Shown: positions 11,128 through 21,760 of the stretch, piece after piece
How the letters are laid out: each line of letters starts with the position of its first letter
Numbering within the stretch: the first letter of the stretch is position 1
Origin: Gorsachius magnificus
Taxonomy: Eukaryota; Chordata; Aves; Pelecaniformes; Ardeidae
DNA length: 64,000 nucleotides
NCBI GenBank assembly: GCA_034008185.1
Contig: CM067082.1
Location: 10,958,984 to 11,022,983, forward strand
Reading direction: 5' to 3'
Position numbers and translations under genes: made by a program
Notes under the pieces: generated by a model
The model's database searches: none
The model's input: the letters and a program-made list of their open reading frames with translations, nothing else
Told to the model about the DNA's origin: nothing

Positions 11128-13608
11128 ACTGCAGATCGCTGTCTGCTGAAGGTCCTGTGTCATGCCTGACAGCTCCCTGTGGACATCCTGGATGTCTTAG
11201 GTCACCTCACCATGCACCAACTCATGCCCTGTTTGCTGTGGATCCAAGAGTCATTAGTTCACTTATTTGTGTTTCTAAACATTTCTGAGGCACAAATCTG
11301 ACAAAGCAATATCTGAGGAGCTGATATTTAACTTTTTTTTTTTTATGTTGAACTTATTCCAAGGTATTTACTGACTCATTGATGCTTTTCCACAGCTTTC
11401 GTGAGGTTCCAGTGACTCCCAAAGTTTTGCTTATCATGGGCTTTCTTTTAATAGCAATGGATTTATATGGCTATTAACCCGGGCCCTGGCATTGGTGTAA
11501 GCTAATTCTTACCAGAATACTCTTGGAATGGATGCAGTGGCTTACACTCAGCACGTTGATATTAGGAAGGTTGCAGATATTTTCAGTCCTTTTGGATTTG
11601 GGAGCATCCCAACCCCTACGAGACAATAATTGTGCCGTTGTCATCAGCTCTTCCTCTCCTCCCATCAGACACCCAGAGGAGGAGCCATCATCATACACAC
11701 GACTAAGGTCTCTGTGGACCACCAGCAAGTGCTGTCCCGACCACAAAATTCTGTGTTTGAGCTGGGAAGCCATAAACCAAGTACAATTTGTCCTAGTTTT
11801 GATATTCTGAACCAGTTGCTCTGATATTGCTGGTTCAGAAATGGCTATGTAAAGAACAAGTGGGCAGGGTTGGAGATATTCCCTGTAATTCTGAGGTTTT
11901 CCCCTATCTGGAGCCATTCAGTTTGCGGTATCAGTCATAAGGGGAAGCGATTTCATATCACAGGGACTCTAGAAAGAGCAAGCAAAACCTGCTGCCTCCC
12001 ACGGGCTCAAGCTAAATGCTCTGCCTGAGAGACACCAAATAGCTGTCTCCTATTTTGCTCTTCAAGTGGCAAGAGTGCAGTAGGTTGTGTTGAAACCAAA
12101 ACATGGTGTTTGCTCAAGTCCTGTGGACTTGAGTCTACAAGTGAGCCATAGGCAGAGGGGATGCTTAGGAATTCAGAGTGGAAAAGATTTTTTGATTCAT
12201 TGGGGGTTTTTTTCCTTTAAAAATCTGATAATGTTATGGTGTGTTTAGAAGTTTCAGATGTTTTGCGACAAACTGAAATTTTATTTATACTTACATTAAA
12301 AATGCCAGTTTCAGAGTTTGCAGGGAGAATTTGAGTATTAACAGAAGCTGAAGCACCTGAAAGCAGAAAAATCCCTACCCTAAACCTCCAACAGTTAAAA
12401 AGAAATCTATAGATTTTAACAGGATTTAGAACTGTAATAACTTTGAAGCAGGTTGATAATAAACCTCCACTAGCTGGCAGGGAGGTGCTCTTCAGAGAAG
12501 GGCACTGAAATGTCTATGGTCCAAAGTGATTCACGGGGGAGGTAGGTGTTGCTACTTTCCTTTTAACGATAGCGAAGCCAAAGGACACTGAAGAAGTAAC
12601 CAGTGGTAGAGACAGGGTTCAAAATCACATTGCACGTGTCCTCCTGCTCACTGATGGTTGCATTTAAATGTCCCTGCCACAACTAGTTGTTATGAAGTTT
12701 AATTTTCAGTTGTTTTAGTTGTTCCTAAAAGACATTTGAAGAAGTTGAAACTTCAGTGATGATTTTAAATTAAAGTGCTTTTTCTGAGGGAATAAAGGAG
12801 CTCGTGTTAATAATGATGCATATAATAATGGCATCTTCAAGATCCATGCAAAATCAACCTTTGCCAGGGAAGAATTCAAGATCCTGCTGGGTGTTAATCC
12901 AAGCAGACTAGGCAGAGAGAAATTTTTACCCCCTACTTATCAGTGGAGATTTGAAGGATTAAAGCTGAGTTCCAGAGACCCAGGTATGACCTTGAAGGAA
13001 CTAAACCTAAATCATCTAAAATCCTCTTCAGTGCTATCAGCTGTTAACATTATTCCTTTTGCCTTAATATCCTGAAAACAAACAAACGAGCATACAGACA
13101 AAAATAAACACTGTACTACTGGCCAAAATTAGTGAAAGAGCCACTTATGGAAGTGTGATGATATTGCATCAAGCACTTTGGTTCATTCCTCAGAGAAAAC
13201 CCCAGGGAACTGCTGTTGCCTCATTTATGAAACTGAGGAGTTGACTGTTATGGGTGGGTATGAGAGATGTGAACAGCACATTTCATAGCGAGGGGTAAAA
13301 TCTTTTCTTAGACCAGCTGAGATAGATGGAAAAAGCAGACAGTATTTTAGGCAGACAGTCCCTTCCACTGGTCAGCATATCATAATTAGATGATAATGGG
13401 ATTGCTAAGTATTCTTTAATGGCTTTTAAAACATCACAAGTCATTCCCTCCGAGCTAAGCAGTTTGTTTCCAGCAATTATGTAGGCTTTGTTTTCAAATG
13501 GTAACTCCCTGAATACAAAACCTGGCACTGTGGCAAGGAGCACTTTTGGGTTTGCACAGCCTCATTGGTGTGAAGATTTAAACTCCTTGGCTTTACATTC
13601 CTGGACCA

Positions 13609-13609
<1 letters not shown>
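11128..13609. other. Non-coding unique DNA, no gene recognised
   Basis: AT-rich sequence with a T run at about 11331-11343. The frames at 11474-11917 (-) and 11523-11824 (+) are antisense to one another and show no family signature. The minus-strand frame 13283-13543 has a fairly protein-like composition, but its splice context is unclear and I recognise no similarity. Confidence 0.55.

Positions 13610-13641
<32 letters not shown>
13610..13641 (+). repeat. Uninterrupted run of 32 A
   Basis: A pure A tract follows ...CTGGACCAC and is followed by GAGGTATTC. CR1 elements do not end in poly(A), so this is not a CR1 tail. It may be a simple A-tract expansion or the tail of a short retroposed transcript lying upstream. 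I can recognise no such transcript in the preceding few hundred bases. Confidence 0.95.
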
Positions 13642-13645
<4 letters not shown>

Positions 13646-13781
13646 TATTCTGCTTCTCTTCAGTTTATTTCTATGGTCCAGTGTAGTACAGGCCCTATGT
13701 GAGCTGGTTCCTGTGGTGGTATCAGCAGGTTAGCATAATATCCACTGGAGCAAATCAGCCTATCAAGGAAAGCACATCAGC

Positions 13782-14051
13782 ATGGCAAAAGATGATCTGA
13801 GTGTGACTGCACTATTTCAGATTCAGCCCTCACTCGACTGCCTCCTCCCAGCACTGCACAGTGCCTGTGGGATGGACATGCCCTCTGAGGACCAGAGCTG
13901 TCTCAGGGCCCTGAAGGCTGCCCTAGCAAGTCACATCAACCCTCCTGAGAAGGAGCCTATTTATCTTCTTGGGCTGGCATTATCATTAGAGAGGCACAAG
14001 AGAGAGCTGGAAGCACAAAGCTCAATGACATTAGAGGTGAATGGACCCTAA
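13782..14051 (+). CDS. Unrecognised 89-codon ORF, doubtful
   Basis: ATG-initiated frame (context AGCATGG, with A at -3 and G at +4) ending in TAA. The predicted 89-residue peptide is balanced in composition: three Cys in its first half (CLL, CGM, CLR), a Leu/Ala-rich middle (LRALKAALASH), and a charged stretch LERHKRELEAQ that could be helical. I recognise no family, signal peptide or membrane segment. It lies between a 32-A tract and a CR1 copy, with no splice sites of note. It could be a chance frame, an exon of an unknown gene or the ruin of a retroposed gene. The first is most likely. Confidence 0.15.
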   Translation: MAKDDLSVTALFQIQPSLDCLLPALHSACGMDMPSEDQSCLRALKAALASHINPPEKEPIYLLGLALSLERHKRELEAQSSMTLEVNGP

Positions 14052-14207
14052 AAATTTCTAGAGGATCAAGCTGCCTCTTCATCAAGTCATGTACATAGAT
14101 ACTTTTGGTCTTGGAGCCACCCTAGGTCTTCCTACACAGTACTGTGTGTAGGGACAGATAAGTGTATGGAAACGGTAACTATGGGTGACTTACTGCACAC
14201 TGTCAAA

Positions 14208-14704
14208 AGCACAAGAAGGACATGGAACTGTTGGAGTGGGTCCAGAGGAGGGCTACTAAAATGATCCAAGGGCTGGAGCACCTCTCCTATGGGGACAGGC
14301 TGAGAGAGTAGGGGTTGTTCAGCCTGGAGAAAAGAAGACTGTGGAGAGACCTGATTACGGCCTTTCAGTACCTAAAGGGCGACTATAGCAAAGACAGGGA
14401 CAATCGTTTTAGTAGGGCCAGCTGTGACAGGACAAGGGGTAATGGTTTTAAACTAAAACAGGGTAGGTTTAGACTAGATATAAGGAAGAAATTCTTTACA
14501 ATGAGGGTGGTAAAACACTGGAACAGGTTGCCCAGAGAGGTAGTGGAGGCCCCATCCCTGGAAACATTCAAGACCAGGTTGGATGGGGCTCTGAGCAACC
14601 TTATCTAGTTAACAGTGTCCCTGCTTACTGCAGGGGGGTTGGACTAGATGACCTCTAAAGGTCCCTTCCAACCCAAAACGTTCTATGATTCTATGATTCT
14701 ATGA
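14208..14704 (+). mobile_element. CR1 LINE, type A, 3' fragment
   Basis: A 5'-truncated copy beginning at AGCACAAGAAGGACATGGA and ending in nearly three ATTCTATG units. Coding remains cover the last third of the C-terminal region. A TAG at 14309-14311 replaces a Leu codon present in sister copies. Downstream of it the frame 14315-14608 is open to the natural end GALSNLI. The 3' UTR carries AACAGTGTCCCTGCTTACTG and CCTCTAAAGGTCC, the same variant bases as the outer element at 9133-11127, so the two are close relatives. Confidence 0.95.
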
Positions 14705-17700
14705 GAACATTTTCTCTGGTGGACACTCAACTGTGAACATTGCCTTCTTCTTGGCCCATCTAAACCATAGTATATGAACCTTCTGCCTGAAGGACAAGGT
14801 GAGCCTTATGTTACACAGTACTAGGAGGAAAGGTTTATGGTGGTGAAATTTCTTGGCTCAAGGTCTTGGTGCATAGTATTCTAGACCTGACTCAGCACCT
14901 CAACTTCAGAAAGGTTTATTGGAATATTTTTCCATTTTCATTGGAAAAAGTTATTCACATGAATAAAAGTTGTATGTGTGCTCAGTACATAAGACGGCTT
15001 CTTAAATGTCTCATTGAGGAAGGAATAGCTTAATTCCTTAAATTACAATTGAAAGTTTGATTGTTATTGCTGTTAATATATATATATTTAATAATTGGGG
15101 CACATTATGTCTAATTTGGAAGGGACTAGGACACATCTGAAAGAGCACAAGAACTCCAACAGCAAAGATCCTGAGTTTTGCATGACTTCAGGGAAGAAAA
15201 TTTAAAATTTCCAGGTAAAAAGCTGACTGTGTATCTGTGGGATTCTGTCTTGTGGGAGAAGCCTGTTAAAATCTTGACAGTGTACCACTGCAATGCACCT
15301 TTCCAAACAAAACCACAATCCTTATGATTGCTCCGTGGTGTTTAATGTGTAACAAGGAGTTCTGCTGCTATTGTAAAAATACCAGCTGACTTTTAATAGG
15401 ACCATTAATTGATACTGTATCTTATTAGAACTCTTGTTTAAATGGCAGTAAAATGTTAAACATTCTTGAATGTATTAATAAAGAAGGGCAATTAGACATG
15501 CTTATTTCAGGAGTCTTGATAAATTAATAAATCTTGAGTTAATTACAGTGCCGGGCACTGAGATTTATCTCTCAGAGGCTGCAATCAGTGCATTTCAAAA
15601 AGGACTCTTATCACAGTTAAGTACATGTGTTCAACAATGGTTAACTGGTATAGCAAATCTGGCAGGAATGATTGTGAAGGATGACAACTCTATAGTTATC
15701 TATCATTAATTTTTTTCAAAGTTTAGATGAGAACAAGGTAACACTGCAATCTGAACATCTACAGAGGCGTGGGGTGAGGTTTGGCCACCTGTTTTTCTTT
15801 AGATCCTTTGGCACCATTCATTATCAGAGGATTTTGATCAGAACTAAGTTTCATGAAATAATAGGTGACACTGTACATAAGCTAAAGCCATTTCCCACCT
15901 ACCATTTTCATCTCACTCTATCTCTGAGGTGAAAGAGCAAAGAGATTAGACTCATGGATGTATATAAACCTGAAACGCTGCCTGCTTTCTCATTGGAACC
16001 ACTTGCTCTAGAACTGTATCGGTAAATACAGGAGGTGTTTGCTTATATCTTGGTATATACATGCTGACTCACATTTCGTTTAGCACTGCTTTTAGTAAAT
16101 AAATGTATTTTTACACATAAGGACTTTGTTACAATACACCCTTGCTAGCATTCTGCAAATCTTTGTGCTGCAGTTTTTATGCCTGTCTGCCCGAACACCT
16201 GGTCTGCTGCAACTGGTGACAAAGTTCTAGTTGATTTTTAAAGGTGCTTATTGATTTAATCTATACATTTATGGGTATCCTATATCCAGTAGTAATGCTT
16301 AGTATTTTACAACCGTTTCACTCTCTTTGAAACGTTGAGTTATTCTCTTGAACTTTGCCTGTACTGGCCGAGAACCAATGGGACTATTCTGCACAGCACA
16401 GGGTAATTAATATGTGGGCTATCTACTTTTTTGTTTATCTGTTCAATAACAGCCCACTCTCCCTCTGATCCCTTTGAAATTCTCCAGAACTCATTGCTTT
16501 TCAGACCTCGGTTTCTTAGGTGGAATTTAAATAAAACTTGATGGAAATGCAGAGGGGAGAGAATACTTGCTTCAGCTGGAGGACACAAGAAGCCTGGACT
16601 CCATACCACTATTCCCCAAACTCAAAAGCAAGAGAAGTAATGTTTTGAAAAGATGTGTGTGGTTAGTAACACAACAGTTTCAACAGAATACTTCTGACCT
16701 GATGCAAACTGGAAATGACCCCATGCCGAGTACAGCTCGGAGTGTAAAATTCAATTTAAGAACACTATTCTGCCATAGTCATGCAATCTAAATCGTAACA
16801 TGTTGCACCCTCTTTTTATACTAAGGATCATTTTTTGACTGATGGAGCATGGATTTGAAGCTGAAGAATAGTACAAGGGGCAGAACATAAGCAGGAACCT
16901 TTCTTTCAAGACTGTGTGAAGAGGAACCAAAGACTTTTATTAATTTAACATAGCTCAAGACTCAGTAAAAGCAGATAAGCTGTATTCCTCAGGAATAAGC
17001 ATGGCAAAAATTGACCCCACAAGCAATCACATGGAGATCACATTTTATTAGTTCTGCTCTTTTCTAGGCAACTGTCACATAAATACAAAAGCTTAAGTGA
17101 GTCTTTACTTCAACCATTTACTAGAAAGATAAGACTCTTAAATGAACTCTTATAATAGAAACCCTTAGGAAAGGCAATCAGAGGAAAGGTTGAAAATCTA
17201 GTTTCAGTTTTTCATAGCAGCCTTTTTCATCAGTTCCTGTTAACCAGATAGTTATTTGTGTTTGCATTCAATAAAGCCCGTGGATAGACACTGTATTTTG
17301 CTTTTGGTAAGCTATTGCTTTACTTGGGTATTTTTTTATTGATGCTTCCAAGCTGGAGATTCCCTTTGCTGGATTCCTGCCTTAACTGACAGTCAAGTCT
17401 GATAAGAAACTATTTGTCTGTGTTAGCTATTACTAAAGAAGGGCCGATTGGTTTTGAAGCCAGCAGAGAGATTTCTGCTCACTCACTTTTTGGCCATAAT
17501 GACATTGCTTCAGTTTTACAACAGTTTCCCTGAACCTGGGGATCTGTCCCAAGAAGTTTACCTTTGAGAGGGGTGGATGAAGAATGATGATTATGACTCT
17601 AAATTCTGATCATTATAGCCTAGCCTAGCAGAATGACATGGTGTGGATAGCAACAGGGTCATTTTTGTAATGAGAAAGCCAGTGCTATTTGTATTGTGTG

Positions 17701-17760
17701 GGTTTTTATGATTAGAGAAGCAAATCTAAGCAATTTGTAAGGAAGTTAATTACTTTACAA
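14705..17760. other. Non-coding unique DNA, conserved-element-like in part
   Basis: No gene recognised. The stretch 15340-15640 is AT-rich, free of repeats, and crowded with homeodomain-type cores (ATTAATTG, TTAATTAC, AATTAATAA). It looks like deeply conserved regulatory DNA, but this is an inference that only an alignment can test. The frame 16567-16791 (+) has no support. Confidence 0.5.
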
Positions 17761-18348
17761 ATGTGCTCAGATTTGCTCGTCTGCAAAGCTGTATGCCAAA
17801 AGATGTTTACCCAGGCCTTGCTTGGATTAATGGTGAGAGGGCAGGCGATCAGCACGATGCTGGCGCAGTGCAGAGCTGTGGGAGGGAGCTCTGGACCCTC
17901 CCTGAGTGGGCAGCTGCGAGCGTGCGGTGCAAAGCTGCCTCATGCAGAGACGTTAGAGGTCAGTTTAAGTAGGCGTCTTGTTCCTGTGAGTAATCACATC
18001 CCCTGTTCCCCTGACTTGCTAAAAGGTGGGATCAGGAAACCTTTGCCTCCTTTTTGGGGCAGGATACCACCTTGTGCTCTATTTGCTCTGTTTAAGGCAG
18101 GGACTCCCCCTTCTGCTCCATTTATGATCTTTGTGTCTTGCTCACCATCCGGCTGGGATGCTTGGCTGGTCTCTGCTGTCCTAAGCACAGAGACAACCAG
18201 ATCCCTCATGTTGAACAAATATGAGTTAGCCTACAGCTCGTCAGGCATCTGCTTGTTTCTGTCTTCTTGTGTGGATACCTGTTTGAACAAAATTTGGGGG
18301 GAAAAGAGTAATGATGATGGAGGTTACCGTCCAACACACTGTATTTAA
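17761..18348 (+). CDS. Unrecognised 195-codon ORF, doubtful
   Basis: This is the longest open frame in the window that is not part of a CR1. It starts at ATGTGCTCAG and ends in TAA. The predicted protein is rich in Ser, Leu, Cys and Pro, with several hydrophobic stretches (for example CALFALF, and GICLFLSSC near the C-terminus). It has no motif I can name. The region is slightly GC-richer than its surroundings, which lengthens chance frames. Within it, TGCTCAG at 17764-17770 and ATG|GTGAGA at 17832/17833 could act as a splice pair. Given the number of frames scanned, one frame of this length can be expected by chance. Confidence 0.15.
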   Translation: MCSDLLVCKAVCQKMFTQALLGLMVRGQAISTMLAQCRAVGGSSGPSLSGQLRACGAKLPHAETLEVSLSRRLVPVSNHIPCSPDLLKGGIRKPLPPFWGRIPPCALFALFKAGTPPSAPFMIFVSCSPSGWDAWLVSAVLSTETTRSLMLNKYELAYSSSGICLFLSSCVDTCLNKIWGEKSNDDGGYRPTHCI

Positions 18349-18639
18349 AAGCCACAGTCCCTTGTTGGAAGCAGACCTCTGTGTAGTCTGGTGCCTCAAC
18401 ACCACCCACAAACCAATGGGTTGAGCATGGACTCATCCAGGTATTGTGGCAGCTTCCTTACTCCTAACCAAAGAAGTCTGCACAATGCTAGCACACAGCC
18501 AGTAGGGCTTACTTGATAAATCTTCCTTCATATTTATCAGAGGGTCTGGTGATACGCAGTTGTGAACAGAAACAATAAGTATCACAGTTGTTCAGTTGAA
18601 GTGAAACCAGCTGATGCCTCTCACAGATCATAGGACGTT
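18349..18639. other. Short unique spacer before a CR1
   Basis: About 290 bases with no repeat or gene that I recognise. Confidence 0.5.
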
Positions 18640-19051
18640 ATCAAGTCTTATGAGGAGTGGCTGAGGGAACTGGGGTTGTTCAGCATGGAGAAGAGGAGTC
18701 TGAGGGGAGGTCTTATTGCCCTCTCCAACTGCCTGAAAGGAGGGTGTAGTGAGGTGGGTTGGTCTCTTCTCCCAGGTAACAAGTGATAGGACAAGGGAAG
18801 GCCTCAAGTTGCGCCAGGGGAGGTTTAGATTAGATACTAGGAAAAATTTCTTCACCGAAAGGGTTGTGCAGCATTGGAACAAGCTACCCAGGGAAGTGGT
18901 TGAGTCCCCATCCCTGGAGGTATTTAAAAGACAGGTAGATGTGGCACTTAGGGACATGGTTTAGTAGTGGACTTGGCAGTGTTAGGTTTACAGTTGGTCT
19001 TGATGATCTTAAAGGTCATTTTCAACCTAAATAATGCTATAATTCTATGAT
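18640..19051 (+). mobile_element. CR1 LINE, type B, 3' fragment
   Basis: A 5'-truncated copy starting at CAAGTCTTATGAGGAG. It encodes the CR1 C-terminal region ([17 protein letters not shown] and [18 protein letters not shown]) and ends at the natural stop after LRDMV (18962-18964). The 3' UTR reads TTGGTCTTGATGATCTTAAAG and ends in a degraded ATTCTATG unit. It differs from type A in its C-terminal residues and UTR, so it is another subfamily. The upstream reading frame around 18650-18750 is broken by small indels and the only open frame left is 18749-18964. Confidence 0.94.
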
Positions 19052-21341
19052 CTTCTCCTTCCAATTAAAACAGGAAAGTCCCAACACCTCTGTCCACAAC
19101 TTGAGTTGTCCCCAACAGCACTAGGTTTTAGTTCCACCTCCAATGGCAACATCAGCTCAGGTCTCTCCCACTCTGTCACCTGGCCCAATCTGAATTTTTT
19201 TACCCTTCTTTCCTCCACCCACTCCTATTAAAAAGGGAATTATCACTTTCAACCCAAATGCTGAATAGCAGTGTCTTTAGCTGAAAGGTGGAGGAAGAAG
19301 AAAAACTGTCTTCTATTCCCAATGCCAGAATTACCTGCTTGCAGAGGTGAAGTTTCTCTGACCAGCTCATCATACCACATTCCTCTTGGAATTAAATTAG
19401 CAGTTCATTTTAAAAAAGAAAGTAATGAGTGATGATTTTCTTTAAAGCCTGTATTCCTTTATACAACACCACTTCCCTGCCTAATGCTTCCTTCAGCTTA
19501 GCCACCAAGGTAATGGCTTCCTGGGACAGTTTTACAAAGCTATGACAATGTCTTTTCTAGCTGTATGCTTGATTTCTGTCAGATCTGACAACTCCTTATT
19601 TCAGATGAACCATCTTTCTGATAACATAACAACAAAAGAGAAATATCACTAAATACATGTGAAAAAAAGGTCACAAGGTTTCATGCTTCAGCACTTAAAC
19701 CTTTGCTTTCTGAACCTCACTTACATCTTTGTACTGGTTGGGGCCTCAAAGCTGATCTCACTTAATTTCTGTCTTAGAAGGTATCTTTTAAAGTGAGATG
19801 ATTGCCCAAGCAATTTTCTGCCTGCTTGGGAAATATTCCCAGGCAAGTGGCCCCTTCTTCCAGGCAAAGTTTATGTAAAAATGGACCTGAAATGGTGCTT
19901 TTTATTTTATACCCAAGGGAATAGGATATGATCAATACAGACAGTGCTGTCCCTAGCATTCACTGTTGCAAGACAGTGCTGGTGTCATGCTTCCAAAGTA
20001 AAGGTTAAAATTAAGAGCTTCAGAAACAAGATTAGTTCATTAAGGGGGCTTCATCCCTGAGGCACTGGGAAAGAAGTGGAAAAGGAAGGTGGTGATGGAT
20101 GTGCATGAGGAAGGGAACCACCTAACCAGGAAAGGGTCTCACTGCTGCCTGCAGTGAGACCTGCATGGCTGCAGATCTATGATGGGCTAACGCTACATGT
20201 GTATGGCATGTGCTGCCCTCATGCCACATCTGGGGCTTGGGATGAAATCTGTGCAAGCCTCCTGATCCCCACATCCTCTCACCCTGATTACTAGCACAAG
20301 GACCCATAAGTGTGAGGGCCACAGTGATTTGAGTGGCAGTGTTGCTTCAGCCGGTTGTGTGGTGCTCTGTCGTGCTGCTCCCTGATGTTGAACTTGGACT
20401 CTGGGAGAAGCAGAGCTGTCACACTGCTGGGCACAGGGTTCCCTTGCCTGGCTCTGGAAGGCGGTGCCAAGCAGCCATCACAGCTTCCCCTCCTGTATGT
20501 GACACATGGCATACACCGTGCCAGACGGAGCTGAAAGGAGATTTTCTTTATGAAGCCTCAGCAAACCTGCCCTCTAGGAGCTGTGTGCATCCATTTTGGA
20601 GTCTGGAAGGGAGAATGCAAACCTTGCACTGTTGTCAGAGTTCCTTCAGGTTCTGCACATGTGCCACATCTGGCTGTCAGGCTGACCTATGGGGCACTGA
20701 CATACGTGTGTGACTGGTTGCAAGTGTCTTCTGCAGGTATCTTCTTAAGCGCACCAGGGCTGAGAAGCTTTGTGCCGCAATGAAGGAAAGCAAAGCCAAC
20801 CTACCCAGTGTCTTTGCAGCAACGTAGCAGAGGCATTTCTTTCAGCCAGGACAGCTCCCATGGGACTAGTATGAATTCATCCACTTTTAAAAATTGCGCT
20901 CTTTTGTGTGGTTTTGGAAGTGTAAGTTCTGCTGGGCATGGAGTCCAGACTCCTAGAAAGATGAGTGGTAAGCCCTGATAATTGCATCCTCTTAGGAAAA
21001 CTGGATGCCAGCTAGGGAAGTTTTCCCCATGAAATGACAAAGCTGACAGGTACAGCATGCCGTGGTAGACAGCAAGGTACCTGCTGAAGGAAAGCCAGAT
21101 TGAAACCTGGGGGAAGCTGGTGTCTCCCATAGGTTAGGGGACTTGTACCCGCTTACACAGGGTCACACTGGTCCTGCCTGGAAACAACTTTAGAATTCCA
21201 CAGTGATCACATATAACTGCAACAAATGAATTCACTAATGTCCCTAAAACCACAATGGACGCTGGCAAAACAGACAGATGTTTGATGTAGTAAAAGTTAA
21301 GCTGTCTCTTCTCATCACACTCTCTGTGAAAGGTTTCTTAC

Positions 21342-21406
21342 TCCATACTCTGTGGGAGAGCCATTTGAGGTCTCCACTCAAAACTGGACTGAAATGTGAT
21401 CTCTAC
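21342..21406 (-). other. Exon-like segment (unproven), 65 nt
   Basis: Minus-strand acceptor TGATGGCTATCTACAG precedes 21406 and donor ATGGA|GTAAGA follows 21342. One frame is open from a codon boundary through 21 codons plus two bases (phase 0 to 2), reading VEITFQSSFEWRPQMALPQSM in part. No family recognised. At this length an open frame is unremarkable, so the evidence is the paired splice signals only. Confidence 0.15.
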
Positions 21407-21735
21407 CTGTAGATAGCCATCAGCAGGAAGATCTCCAGACAAATTAACTAGGTTAAAAGAGGAGAACATTCACCTTAAAATCAAATTCACCATACACTTT
21501 TGGTCCCACCACCAAGCTGGTCGGTTTGAAACAGTAGCCAGGAACAGGAGAATCTAGATTTATTTCAAGACATCTGGAATTATTTGTCCTTTTCTTTGGG
21601 TTATGTTTCAGAATTCACAACCACCGAAATTCAGGCTTATGCACATGGTCCATGTAAGCTGTTTTCTACCACACATGGAGAAGGAGGACCAATCCCTTGC
21701 ACAGCTACTATCCTTTCCTGCAAAAGTCCTCAAAC

Positions 21736-21760
21736 ATAAAGCTGTTATTAACAGCTTTAT
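21736..21760. repeat. 25-bp near-perfect palindrome
   Basis: Two 12-bp arms, ATAAAGCTGTTA and TAACAGCTTTAT, flank a single central T. The arms match completely as inverted repeats. It could form a cruciform or bind a symmetric dimeric factor. It has no relation to a CR1. Confidence 0.9.
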
